Source: Bacteroidota bacterium (GTDB lineage: Bacteria > Bacteroidota > Bacteroidia > Bacteroidales > UBA932). From it: 48,350 bases of DNA. The first letter of the stretch is position 1, and the number at the start of each line of letters is the position of its first letter. Positions 16,557-25,312 of this stretch are shown in pieces. Location: contig JAKQLB010000400.1 in NCBI GenBank assembly GCA_029567375.1, positions 1-48,350 of the forward strand, given 5' to 3'. Both the position numbers and the translations under genes were made by a program. Below the pieces are notes generated by a model. The model was given only the letters and a program-made list of their open reading frames with translations, had not been told where the DNA came from and did no database searches.

Positions 16557-17669
16557 ATGAGTAAGAGCAATCCAAGGATCATTATTAGCGGAGGGGGCAC
16601 GGGAGGTCATATATTTCCGGCTCTCTCCATAGCAGGGGCCCTTCGTGAAATAGAGCCTGAGGCTGAAATACTCTTTGTAGGCGCCGAGGGAAGAATGGAG
16701 ATGGAAAGAGTGCCTCAAGCGGGATATGAGATTAAAGGTCTGCCGGTAGCGGGGTTACAACGTAAACTTTCCTTGGCAAATTTTGCTCTGCCTTTCAAAA
16801 TACTCAGAAGTATCTTAATGGCCAAGCGAATCATAAGAGAGTTCAAACCTGACGTGGCTGTTGGAGTGGGTGGCTATGCCAGCGCACCGTTGCTCTGGAG
16901 CGCATCCGGAATGAAAATTCCCTGTCTGATACAGGAACAAAACTCCTATGCAGGATTGACCAACAGGATTCTCTCAAAAAAAGCGGACAAAATCTGTGTC
17001 GCATACGATGGGATGGAGAAGTTTTTTCCCGCAGAGAAGGTTATCCTCACGGGAAATCCCATCAGAAAGGAAATAAAGCCACCTACGGAGGCTGAAAGAA
17101 GGGAAGGATATGATTTCAACGGACTTAATCCGGATAAAAAGACCATCTTTGTTGTCGGGGGTAGCCTCGGTAGCGGCACTCTCAACAAGGCAATGAAGAA
17201 ATGGGTGGCAGAAAAGAGTGCAAAGGCTGATTACCAGGTTATATGGCAGAATGGAAAGTATTACAGCAGCGACATCGCCGAATATATGAAAGAGCGCGAA
17301 CAACCCAATGTAAAGCATTTTGATTTCATCCAAAGGATGGATCTCGCATACGCCGTAGCGGATGTGGTTATTTCCCGAGCAGGAGCGGGAACAATCTCCG
17401 AACTCTGTGTAGCCGGTAAAGCAACCATCTTCGTTCCTTCGCCCAACGTTACGGAGGACCATCAGACTCACAACGCGATGGCCTTAGTGGAAAAAGAGGC
17501 AGCGTTGATGGTTCAAGATAGTATGGCGGAAAAGATGCTGATGGATACCGCAGAAAAACTGCTGGCCGACAGTGCCCACATCCGCAAACTGGAGAAAAAT
17601 GTACTCAAACTGGGACGTAAGGAGGCAGCAGACGCTATTGCAAAAGAGGTGCTCTCACTCATTAAATAA
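16557..17669 (+). CDS. murG: UDP-GlcNAc:lipid I N-acetylglucosaminyltransferase
   Basis: MurG makes lipid II at the inner face of the membrane by adding GlcNAc to lipid I. The 370-residue GT-B protein has the N-terminal glycine loop SGGGTGGHIFPALSIA (about 9-24), VGVGGYASAPLLWSA, IQEQNSYAGLTNRILS and the C-terminal donor-site motif ISRAGAGTISELCVAGK. These are complete. A long repeat-filled gap separates it from ftsW, so it may have a separate promoter, though I found no good -7 box there. murC begins nine bases after its stop. Confidence 0.97.
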   Translation: MSKSNPRIIISGGGTGGHIFPALSIAGALREIEPEAEILFVGAEGRMEMERVPQAGYEIKGLPVAGLQRKLSLANFALPFKILRSILMAKRIIREFKPDVAVGVGGYASAPLLWSASGMKIPCLIQEQNSYAGLTNRILSKKADKICVAYDGMEKFFPAEKVILTGNPIRKEIKPPTEAERREGYDFNGLNPDKKTIFVVGGSLGSGTLNKAMKKWVAEKSAKADYQVIWQNGKYYSSDIAEYMKEREQPNVKHFDFIQRMDLAYAVADVVISRAGAGTISELCVAGKATIFVPSPNVTEDHQTHNAMALVEKEAALMVQDSMAEKMLMDTAEKLLADSAHIRKLEKNVLKLGRKEAADAIAKEVLSLIK

Positions 17670-17678
17670 GAAAAAAGA

Positions 17679-19049
17679 ATGAAAAAAAGATACAAGAACT
17701 ACTACTTCATAGGGATCGGCGGCATAGGGATGAGCGCCATCGCACGTTACTTCCACAATACAGGACACAATGTCTCCGGTTATGACAAAACTCCCTCCGC
17801 ACTCACTGCAAGGCTTGAGAAAGAGGGAATAGCCATACACTATGAAGATGATATAAGCGCAATACCGGCAGACAAAGAGAATACCTTTGTAGTCTATACT
17901 CCGGCAATCCCTCATGATATGGGCGAGTTACGGTATGTAATGGAGCAAGGATACACCGTATGCAAAAGGTCTCAGGCATTGGGAGAAATTGCTCGCGGAC
18001 AGAAATGCCTGGCAGTAGCCGGAACGCACGGCAAGACCACCACAAGCACTTTGTTGGCCCATATTCTCACAGAGTCCGGTGAGGGTTGTAACGCCTTTTT
18101 GGGTGGTATTTCGCGCAATTATGACTCCAATCAGCTGCTGAGTCCAAACCCGGTGCTGGTAGCCGAGGCTGATGAGTTTGACAGGTCTTTCCTGCATTTA
18201 TACCCCGATATCGCGGTGATCACCTCAACTGATGCCGACCATCTGGATATCTACTTGGACCGAAGCCACCTGCAAGAGGCATTTGCTCAATTTGCATCTC
18301 AGGTAAAGGAGGATGGATTTCTGGTATTGAAAAAAGGTGTGAAGATTTCATTGGTAGGAGTGAAGGCAAAGGTTTTGACCTATTCATACGATAATCCGGC
18401 TGATTTTTATGCTTCGGATATTGTGCCTCTGGATGGGGGTTTTTATGATTTTACACTCAATACTCCCGAAGAAAAGATAGAGCACTGCACGCTGGGCATA
18501 CGAGGTTGGGTCAATGTTGAGAATGCTGTGGCTGCATCAGCTGTTGCTCTTCTACACGGCATCACTCCTGATAAACTAAAAAGCGCCCTCGCCTCTTTTA
18601 AAGGGGTAAGCAGAAGATTTGATATCCGTCTAAACACCCCTCAGTGTGCCTATATTGACGATTATGCACATCATCCAAATGAACTGCGTCATGCAATCAG
18701 TTCCATAAGAGGCATATTCAAGGGGAAACGGCTTTGCGGCATATTCCAGCCCCATCTATATTCACGCACAAGGGATTTCATTGAAGAATTTGCGGAGGCA
18801 TTGAGTGGACTGGATGAACTGATATTACTTCCTATTTATCCGGCAAGGGAGCTCCCGATTGAAGGGGTTACATCTAAAGTCATATTTGACAAGGTACAAC
18901 TTGAGAACAAAATACTAATAAGCAAGGAGGAATTAATGGAGACTATCCGTAACAGGGATTTTGAGTGTCTGATCACCTTCGGAGCCGGAGACATTGACAG
19001 GTTTGTATTGCCCATAGAAGAGGAACTAAAAGCAAGAGTAGGAAAATGA
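17679..19049 (+). CDS. murC: UDP-N-acetylmuramate--L-alanine ligase
   Basis: MurC starts the stem peptide by ligating L-alanine to UDP-MurNAc. The 456-residue protein begins with the Rossmann motif FIGIGGIGMSAIA. The P-loop is VAGTHGKTTTSTLLAHIL (about 112-129), followed by AEADEFDRSFLHL and TSTDADHLDIY. The C-terminal domain carries IDDYAHHPNELRHAI and FQPHLYSRTRDF, which are diagnostic of MurC among Mur ligases. Its stop overlaps the ftsQ start (ATGA), suggesting coupled translation. Confidence 0.97.
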   Translation: MKKRYKNYYFIGIGGIGMSAIARYFHNTGHNVSGYDKTPSALTARLEKEGIAIHYEDDISAIPADKENTFVVYTPAIPHDMGELRYVMEQGYTVCKRSQALGEIARGQKCLAVAGTHGKTTTSTLLAHILTESGEGCNAFLGGISRNYDSNQLLSPNPVLVAEADEFDRSFLHLYPDIAVITSTDADHLDIYLDRSHLQEAFAQFASQVKEDGFLVLKKGVKISLVGVKAKVLTYSYDNPADFYASDIVPLDGGFYDFTLNTPEEKIEHCTLGIRGWVNVENAVAASAVALLHGITPDKLKSALASFKGVSRRFDIRLNTPQCAYIDDYAHHPNELRHAISSIRGIFKGKRLCGIFQPHLYSRTRDFIEEFAEALSGLDELILLPIYPARELPIEGVTSKVIFDKVQLENKILISKEELMETIRNRDFECLITFGAGDIDRFVLPIEEELKARVGK

Positions 19050-19819
19050 GGGTAAAAAAGATACTGCTGATAATACTCATATCACTCCTATTTCTGGGAG
19101 TGATGGTGCCCTACTTCTATTTTGTTTCCGAAATGGAAACGGAAACCATTGCGGAAATGGTATGCAGCGGTATCAATGTCAATTTCAAGGATTCTCTCAA
19201 GGTCAACCTCATCAGCCGCGAGGAGATAGTTTCCCTGGTGGAGAAAGCGGAAAAGGTTACAGGCTCGAAGTGTGAAAAAGTAAACCTTGCCGGAATAGAA
19301 AAATTGCTGGATGGCAGGGGTGAGATACTCAAATCCGAGGTCTATTTTTCCTCCCCTACCATTCTGAGCATAGATGTGACCCAGAGAAAACCTGTTGTAA
19401 GATTTGAAAATGAAACCGAAGGTTATTATGCAGATAGGACCGGATTCCTTTTTCCCCTGCTAAACAGTTACAACGTGCCTATTGTTACGGGGGATATTCC
19501 GTTACGTCTGGGTAGAGAATATATGGGCATACCCGAAGGGAAAGAGGGTGAATGGATTAAGGATATTCTCCGCTTGACTGACTACATCAGCAGCAATGAC
19601 TATTGGAACAAAAACATTGAACAGATATACATAGAAAATGGCGATATATGCCTCGTGTCACGTGTGAGTCATCATAAAATCATATTCGGCAACTGCCGAA
19701 ACATCGATGAGAAATTTAAGAAATTGGCGACATTCTATAAAACAATTGCTCCGACAGATGGATGGAACACTCACAATGTCGTCAACCTTAAATACAACAA
19801 ACAGATTATTTGCAAATAA
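19046..19819 (+). CDS. ftsQ: cell division protein FtsQ
   Basis: A 257-residue bitopic protein with a short basic N-terminus and one membrane helix (about 5-27, ILLIILISLLFLGVMVPYF). A periplasmic region follows in which residues about 35-105 have the size and pattern of a POTRA domain, ending in EVYFSSPTILSIDVTQRKPV, the usual FtsQ junction. FtsQ links the divisome to FtsL and FtsB. Primary sequence is poorly conserved, so the call uses topology, the Q-R-x-P-V-type junction and position between murC and ftsA. It overlaps murC by four bases. Confidence 0.9.
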   Translation: MRVKKILLIILISLLFLGVMVPYFYFVSEMETETIAEMVCSGINVNFKDSLKVNLISREEIVSLVEKAEKVTGSKCEKVNLAGIEKLLDGRGEILKSEVYFSSPTILSIDVTQRKPVVRFENETEGYYADRTGFLFPLLNSYNVPIVTGDIPLRLGREYMGIPEGKEGEWIKDILRLTDYISSNDYWNKNIEQIYIENGDICLVSRVSHHKIIFGNCRNIDEKFKKLATFYKTIAPTDGWNTHNVVNLKYNKQIICK

Positions 19820-19827
19820 GGAGATAT

Positions 19828-21171
19828 ATGAGCGATTTTATTACAGCGATTGATTTCGGATCATCTAAAGTTGCCGTGGCAGTCGGGAAAAAGACTTCAG
19901 ACGGCATAAAGGTGGTCGCATTTCACAGTTCTCCCCTTCCAAATGGTATAAAAAACGGGGAGATAGTCAACGAGGGCAGGGTAATTGAAGCCCTCAAAGC
20001 GACACTTGGAGCTGCATCAGCCGATATTGGAGAAATTATTGACAGGGCAGTGATCAATATCAGCGGAAAGTTTCTCTACTGCGAGGAGATTACAAGCACA
20101 TTCATCAGAAACAACAGCAGTAAGTATGTTTCTGCAGAAGAACTGGAAAATTACCGCCGTGAACGATACAAATATTCGGTAGATGATGCTAATATGATTT
20201 ATGCGGTTATTCCGCAGAAATACGACATTGATGATTTGACGGGATACCAACAGCATGAGATTATCGGAACTTCCGGAAAAAATCTCAAAGCCTATTATAA
20301 AATATTCCACGGCAAGGCAACACTGCTCTCCAGATGCAAAAAGGTACTCTCTGCATGTGGTGTGGAAATCTCCAAAATCGTACTCTCGCCCATAGCTTCC
20401 GCAAGGGCCGTGCTCACTGAAGCGGAAATGGAAAACGGAGTGATGCTGGTGGATATTGGGCGCGGCCTGACACAGATTGCCGTTGTCAGAAAAGGAGTCG
20501 TAACCGATGTTCGGATCATCCCCTTCGGAGGAGAATCCATTTCGGTTGATATCCAGACCGTAACCTCGATAAGCCCGAAATGGGCAGAATTGATCAAACT
20601 AAAACACGGTTGCTGTGTCGAAGAGTTCACACCTGAGGACAAAAAACTGGTCCTTAGGGGCAATGACGGCATCATCGAAGATGAAGTGTCGCTTGCCAAG
20701 CTCACAAGCATTATTGAAGCCCGCACCAGCGAGATCCTCGAGGCAATCAAATATGTAAAAGAAGAAAATGAATTACAAGGGAAACTCCCTGCCGGAGTTG
20801 TGATAACCGGCGGCACTTGCTATCTTGAGGGTTTTCTGGATCTTGCAAAGGTATTTCTGGGTAAAAAAACACGTCTTGCAGCACCCAGAGGCTGTATCAC
20901 GGTAGATTCGCATGAGCAAGCACAAGATACATTTTCTTCTACAGTCGTCGGACTTCTGCTGGAGGGTTTTTCCAACAAACTTTCCTATTCGGAAATTGAG
21001 AAAATTAAGATGAATGAGATTGAAACTGAAATTGAGATGGAAACAGATACAAGTGAAGTCAAAGGGAAAAAAGAATCCGGCGGCAGAAAAGCAGGAGGTA
21101 ACAAAGGTCAGAAAAGGGGATTAGGTACCCTATTTGAAGGAATTTTCGGTGAAAACAATGATAATTGCTGA
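19828..21171 (+). CDS. ftsA: cell division protein FtsA
   Basis: FtsA is the actin-like protein that tethers FtsZ to the membrane. The ATG at 19828 (MSDFITAIDFGSSKVAVAVG) follows AAGGAG at 19818-19823; a TTG at 19810 in the same frame has no such site. The phosphate-1 loop is IDFGSSKVAV, and further actin-fold motifs are MLVDIGRGLTQIAVV and VVITGGTCYLEGFLDLA. The C-terminus is Lys/Gly-rich and ends in LGTLFEGIFGE, an amphipathic segment suited to membrane targeting. The length is 447 residues. It overlaps the proposed ftsZ start by 14 bases. Confidence 0.96.
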   Translation: MSDFITAIDFGSSKVAVAVGKKTSDGIKVVAFHSSPLPNGIKNGEIVNEGRVIEALKATLGAASADIGEIIDRAVINISGKFLYCEEITSTFIRNNSSKYVSAEELENYRRERYKYSVDDANMIYAVIPQKYDIDDLTGYQQHEIIGTSGKNLKAYYKIFHGKATLLSRCKKVLSACGVEISKIVLSPIASARAVLTEAEMENGVMLVDIGRGLTQIAVVRKGVVTDVRIIPFGGESISVDIQTVTSISPKWAELIKLKHGCCVEEFTPEDKKLVLRGNDGIIEDEVSLAKLTSIIEARTSEILEAIKYVKEENELQGKLPAGVVITGGTCYLEGFLDLAKVFLGKKTRLAAPRGCITVDSHEQAQDTFSSTVVGLLLEGFSNKLSYSEIEKIKMNEIETEIEMETDTSEVKGKKESGGRKAGGNKGQKRGLGTLFEGIFGENNDNC

Positions 21172-22402
21172 TATGGAAGGAACATTAATACCAAAAAATT
21201 GGCCCAGGGGCTCAAACAACATTTTAAAGGTAATAGGTGTTGGGGGCGGCGGCAGCAATGCCGTACAATATATGTATTCACAACAGATAGAGCAGGTGGA
21301 TTTTGTAGTGTGTAACACTGACAGACAGGCTCTCGACGGAAGCACGGTACCGGTAAAACTCCAGATTGGTGGAATATTGACAAAAGGTCTTGGAGCCGGA
21401 CAAGATGCGACCATAGGCAGAAAGTCTGCGCTCGAGTCCAGAGAGGCAATAGAGGAACATCTGGGCGGTAATACTCAGATGCTCTTCATAGCCGCGGGCA
21501 TGGGTGGCGGTACAGGCACGGGAGCAGCTCCCGTCATAGCTGAAATCGCCAGGACCAAAGGTATCTTGACAGTAGGAGTGGCGACTCTCCCGGCGCGTTT
21601 TCTCGGCAACGAAGTGCTCTTCAGAGCTATCGAAGGAGTGAGGGAACTCTACAGGCATGTGGACAGTCTCCTTATAATCGATAATGAAAAACTCTTCGAT
21701 ATATATGCCGAACTGGATATTCTGACACTGCTTCCTAAAGCCGATGAAGTATTGGCCATTGCAGTAAAGAGCATCGCCGAAATCATCACTGTCCGAGGCA
21801 AAATCAATATGGACTTTGCCGATGTCAAGAAAATAATGCAAAACAGCAATGTCTCCTTAATGGGAATAGGCATCGCTTCAGGCAAAGATAGGGTCAGTAA
21901 AGCTGTGGAAATGGCCCTCACATCTCCCCTACTCAACCAACTTGACCTGAAGACAGCAAAAAGGGCTTTGGTCAACATTACAACATCCAGTGGAGAACAT
22001 GTCATCCATGGAAGTGAGGTGATGGCCCTAATGGAGTACATCAAGGAACTCACCAACCCCGAACTCAATTCCAAGATGGGTCTTGTGCAGAACGATGAAA
22101 TGGGAGAGAACATCGGAGTAACCATAATCGCTACCGGATTCGAGATGACCCAGCTGCCCATCATCAGCGAAGATGCGTTGAAAAACAATAGAATTGAGGT
22201 CAAATATGATTTGACAAATAATAAAAGAGGCGTACCTTTGTGTCCCGATATAGAATCTCAGATTACCAAAAAGGAGATGATAACCGGCATACCGGCGTTG
22301 ATTACCGATAATCCGCAGAAGATCGGCGAACTTGAGTCGGAACCTGCATTGACCAGGAGGGAAATGATGCTGCAAAAACAAAGACTAAAACAGACTGAGT
22401 GA
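21158..22402 (+). CDS. ftsZ: cell division protein FtsZ
   Basis: FtsZ is the tubulin-like GTPase that forms the division ring. Two starts are plausible: 21158 (MIIADMEGTLIP), overlapping ftsA, and 21173 (MEGTLIPKNW), just after the ftsA stop; neither has a good ribosome site. The GTP-binding loops KVIGVGGGGSNAV and GMGGGTGTGAAPVIAEIA are intact, and the T7 loop reads KINMDFADVKKIM with the catalytic aspartate. The segment usually like V(V/T)(K/I)PFxFEGxxR reads VATLPARFLGNEVLF, a divergence. The C-terminal linker is short and the tail ends PALTRREMMLQKQRLKQTE. The total is about 414 residues, at the short end for the phylum. Confidence 0.95.
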   Translation: MIIADMEGTLIPKNWPRGSNNILKVIGVGGGGSNAVQYMYSQQIEQVDFVVCNTDRQALDGSTVPVKLQIGGILTKGLGAGQDATIGRKSALESREAIEEHLGGNTQMLFIAAGMGGGTGTGAAPVIAEIARTKGILTVGVATLPARFLGNEVLFRAIEGVRELYRHVDSLLIIDNEKLFDIYAELDILTLLPKADEVLAIAVKSIAEIITVRGKINMDFADVKKIMQNSNVSLMGIGIASGKDRVSKAVEMALTSPLLNQLDLKTAKRALVNITTSSGEHVIHGSEVMALMEYIKELTNPELNSKMGLVQNDEMGENIGVTIIATGFEMTQLPIISEDALKNNRIEVKYDLTNNKRGVPLCPDIESQITKKEMITGIPALITDNPQKIGELESEPALTRREMMLQKQRLKQTE

Positions 22403-23952
22403 TGACACAAAGAAGAGTACGCTTTGCACCGAGTCCTACCGGACCGCTCCATATGGGCGGTGTCAGGACTGCATTATACAACTATCTTTACGCTAAACAG
22501 GCCGGGGGAAAATTCATATTGAGAATAGAAGATACCGACTCCCAGAGGTTCGTTCCGGGCTCTGAAGAGTATGTTATCGAATCGCTCAACTGGTGTGGCA
22601 TACTCCCCGACGAAGGTGTGGACAAAGATGGAAATATAGTGGAAACCCCCTGTGCAGAGCATCCTCACGCACCATACAGACAATCTCAGCGCAAACACAT
22701 CTATCGCAAATATGCAGAAGAACTTGTAGCAAAGGGAAGTGCCTATTATGCATTTGACACACCGGAGGAGCTTGAGAAACTCAGAAAAGAGGCAGAGTCC
22801 GAAAAGAGCAGTTTCATATACAACTACAAGTCACGCACTTCACTCAAAAACTCACTTACACTTCCCGCCGAGGAGGTAAAGCGCCGTCTATCTGAAGAGA
22901 GCGGATGGACCATCAGATTTCAAATTCCTGAAAACAGAGTAGTGAAGATGAACGACCTTATAAGAGGCGATATCGAGGTCAACACCTCCACTCTGGATGA
23001 TAAGGTGCTCTGGAAGAGAGCCGACGAACTTCCCACCTATCACCTGGCCAATATTGTTGACGATCATCTTATGGAGATTACAGAGGTGATCCGGGGCGAA
23101 GAATGGCTTCCTTCACTTCCTCTTCACTATTTGCTCTATGAAGCATTCGGGTGGGAGAAGAGCCGACCGCAATTTGCTCACCTCTCGCTGCTGCTCAAGC
23201 CGGACGGCAAAGGCAAACTCAGCAAAAGGGATGGCGACAGATTGGGATTTCCGGTATTTCCGCTACAATGGATAAATAGCGATGGAGAGATTTCGCACGG
23301 ATACCGTGAAGATGGCTATTTTCCCGAAGCATTTGTCAATATACTGGCCTTTCTGGGATGGAATCCCGGCACTGAACAAGAAATTTTCACCCTGGATGAG
23401 CTGGTGGAAGTATTCTCGCTTGAAAGAGTGGTCAAATCCGGAGCCAGATTCAATCACGATAAGGCAAAATGGTATAATCAGGAATATCTCCGTAGAAAGA
23501 GCACAAAAGAACTTGTGGAGGCTTTCCGAGCCATTGAGGGAGAGTATCTGGCCGGTTTTGACGACAAGTATGTAGGTGCGGCAGTAGAACTCATCAGGGA
23601 TAGGGCCTATTTTGTACATGAATTCCGGAGTTTGTGCGATTTTCTTTTCGAGGCACCGGAAGAGTATGATCCTGCAGGAGTAAACAAGTTCTGGAAAGAT
23701 GAGGTCAAGGAGATTATTCCGCAGGTTGCAGATTTTATAAATAGTTTGGAACCTTTCTCCAAAAATATAATCGAGGAGAAACTGGAGAATTTTATTAAAA
23801 CCAATGGTTGGGGTATGGGCAAGGTGATGAATACACTACGCCTCTTCCTGGTAGGTCGCAGTTCCGGTCCCAGAGTGGCGGATATTATGGAAATCCTGGG
23901 CAAGAAGGAGGTCTCACAACGGATCAGCAACGCAACCGCCCGTTTGGGCTGA
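22402..23952 (+). CDS. gltX: glutamyl-tRNA synthetase
   Basis: GltX charges tRNA-Glu. The ATG at 22402 overlaps the ftsZ stop (TGATG), so translation may be coupled; a GTG one codon earlier is less likely. The HIGH-type motif is PSPTGPLHMGGVRTA (H17) and the KMSKS-type motif is KLSKRDGDRLGFP (K272). The length of 516 residues matches the bacterial enzyme. A C-terminal anticodon-binding region contains GWGMGKVMNTLRLFLVGRS. Having gltX directly fused to the end of the dcw cluster is not the usual arrangement, although both genes are essential and growth-linked. Confidence 0.97.
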   Translation: MTQRRVRFAPSPTGPLHMGGVRTALYNYLYAKQAGGKFILRIEDTDSQRFVPGSEEYVIESLNWCGILPDEGVDKDGNIVETPCAEHPHAPYRQSQRKHIYRKYAEELVAKGSAYYAFDTPEELEKLRKEAESEKSSFIYNYKSRTSLKNSLTLPAEEVKRRLSEESGWTIRFQIPENRVVKMNDLIRGDIEVNTSTLDDKVLWKRADELPTYHLANIVDDHLMEITEVIRGEEWLPSLPLHYLLYEAFGWEKSRPQFAHLSLLLKPDGKGKLSKRDGDRLGFPVFPLQWINSDGEISHGYREDGYFPEAFVNILAFLGWNPGTEQEIFTLDELVEVFSLERVVKSGARFNHDKAKWYNQEYLRRKSTKELVEAFRAIEGEYLAGFDDKYVGAAVELIRDRAYFVHEFRSLCDFLFEAPEEYDPAGVNKFWKDEVKEIIPQVADFINSLEPFSKNIIEEKLENFIKTNGWGMGKVMNTLRLFLVGRSSGPRVADIMEILGKKEVSQRISNATARLG

Positions 23953-23967
23953 CAATAATATAGAATT

Positions 23968-24405
23968 ATGGTAACTATTGGAATGGCATCTGACCACGCC
24001 GGATTTGAACTCAAAGAGTTCCTTAAACCCTATCTCCAATCGATGAGGTACGAAATTATCGATTTCGGCACCCATTCTACCGATAGCATGGACTATCCCG
24101 ATACTGCCCATCCTCTGGCAGAGGCTCTGGAATGTGGAGAAGTAAATTACGGCATAGCCATATGCGGCTCCGGCAATGGCATTGCAATGACCCTCAACAA
24201 GCATCAAGGTGTCCGTGCAGCGCTTTGCTGGAATCCCGAACTCGGGGCTCTGGCACGTCAGCACAATGATGCAAATGTCCTTTCGCTTCCGGCCAGATTT
24301 ATCTCCCGGGAGCTTGCTTTAGAGATTGTCAGGAGTTTTTTGTCCGCTGAATTCGAAGGTGGAAGACATAAACGTAGGGTTGACAAAATCGCAGTTAGTA
24401 GCTGA
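23968..24405 (+). CDS. rpiB: ribose-5-phosphate isomerase B
   Basis: RpiB interconverts ribose-5-phosphate and ribulose-5-phosphate in the non-oxidative pentose phosphate pathway. The 145-residue protein has the N-terminal IGMASDHAGFELKE, the phosphate-binding THSTDSMDYPD and the active-site cysteine in AICGSGNGIAM (C66). It continues with GVRAALCWNPELGALARQHNDANVLSLPARF, of which the HND region helps bind substrate. All positions characteristic of RpiB (LacA/RpiB family) are present. It lies 15 bases after gltX and two bases before truB. Confidence 0.95.
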   Translation: MVTIGMASDHAGFELKEFLKPYLQSMRYEIIDFGTHSTDSMDYPDTAHPLAEALECGEVNYGIAICGSGNGIAMTLNKHQGVRAALCWNPELGALARQHNDANVLSLPARFISRELALEIVRSFLSAEFEGGRHKRRVDKIAVSS

Positions 24406-24407
24406 AT

Positions 24408-25247
24408 ATGGGTTTTTATATACTTGAAGGATGCAATATAGAGAATGAATCGCTCTCCGGTTTTTTCGAAGAGCACCTTGCAGCCTCTATCGATGAATAT
24501 CCGGAAGGCATAGTAATTCCAGTTGACAAACCATATCGGTGGACCTCCGCCGATGTAGTACGAAAGATCAAATTCCAAATCCAGAAACATTTCAAACAGA
24601 AAAAAATCAAAGTAGGCCATGCAGGCACGCTCGATCCGTTGGCAACCGGCCTGCTGATCGTATGCGTGGGCAAGGCAACCAAGGTAGCCGAAGACCTGCA
24701 ATCCCACGAAAAGGAGTATGTGGCTACAATAGAGTTTGGTGCGACCACCCCCTCTTTTGATCTGGAACAGGAAATTGACAGCTACTATCCTTTCGAACAT
24801 ATTACGGAAGAGATGGTGTCAGAAGCGCTGAAAGATTTTATAGGTGAGCAACTGCAGGTGCCGCCTCTATTTTCCGCAAAGGTTATAGATGGATTACGCG
24901 CCTACGAATATGCACGTGTCGGCGAGGAGGTGCGACTGCGCAAATCCCTGGTCAACATCACCGAAATCGAACTTCTCTCGTTTTCCAAGGCCTCTGCGGA
25001 GACAGCAAAATCGGAAGAAAACGAAGAAGAAAACGCTAGGGATGCATATCCAAGTGGAAAACATTTTTATCAGCACTCCAGCGACAAGAGTGATGGCACA
25101 CGTCCCAACGCCACCATCAGAGTGCGCTGCAGCAAAGGAACATATATCCGTTCTCTCGCCCGTGATCTCGGCTGTTCCCTGGGTAGCGGCGGCTATCTGA
25201 CAGCTCTTCGCCGGACCGCATCGGGATTTTTTTCACTAAAAAATTGA
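24408..25247 (+). CDS. truB: tRNA pseudouridine-55 synthase
   Basis: TruB makes pseudouridine 55 in the T-loop of tRNAs. The motif KVGHAGTLDPLATGLL contains the catalytic aspartate D76, and the core continues with VPPLFSAKVIDGLRAYEYAR and CSKGTYIRSLARDLG. The 279-residue protein lacks a long C-terminal PUA region. Two extras are visible: an N-terminal extension of about 30 residues, and a hydrophilic insertion at about 194-233 (Glu/Ala/Ser-rich, then His/Asp/Ser-rich) between two conserved core strands. It starts two bases after rpiB. Confidence 0.94.
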   Translation: MGFYILEGCNIENESLSGFFEEHLAASIDEYPEGIVIPVDKPYRWTSADVVRKIKFQIQKHFKQKKIKVGHAGTLDPLATGLLIVCVGKATKVAEDLQSHEKEYVATIEFGATTPSFDLEQEIDSYYPFEHITEEMVSEALKDFIGEQLQVPPLFSAKVIDGLRAYEYARVGEEVRLRKSLVNITEIELLSFSKASAETAKSEENEEENARDAYPSGKHFYQHSSDKSDGTRPNATIRVRCSKGTYIRSLARDLGCSLGSGGYLTALRRTASGFFSLKN

Positions 25248-25312
25248 CTTTTTGAAACTTTTTCGATTTTTTTTCGTATAAGAGAGTGTTTTTTGTACAT
25301 TTTTCCCAAACA

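Noticed and set aside
21278-22203. Two long minus-strand frames within ftsZ
   Set aside because: Both are antisense to the conserved GTPase domain; codon-structure shadows.
24258-24800. Minus-strand open frame of 180 codons across rpiB and truB
   Set aside because: It lies antisense to two intact conserved genes and its translation shows no recognisable domain.
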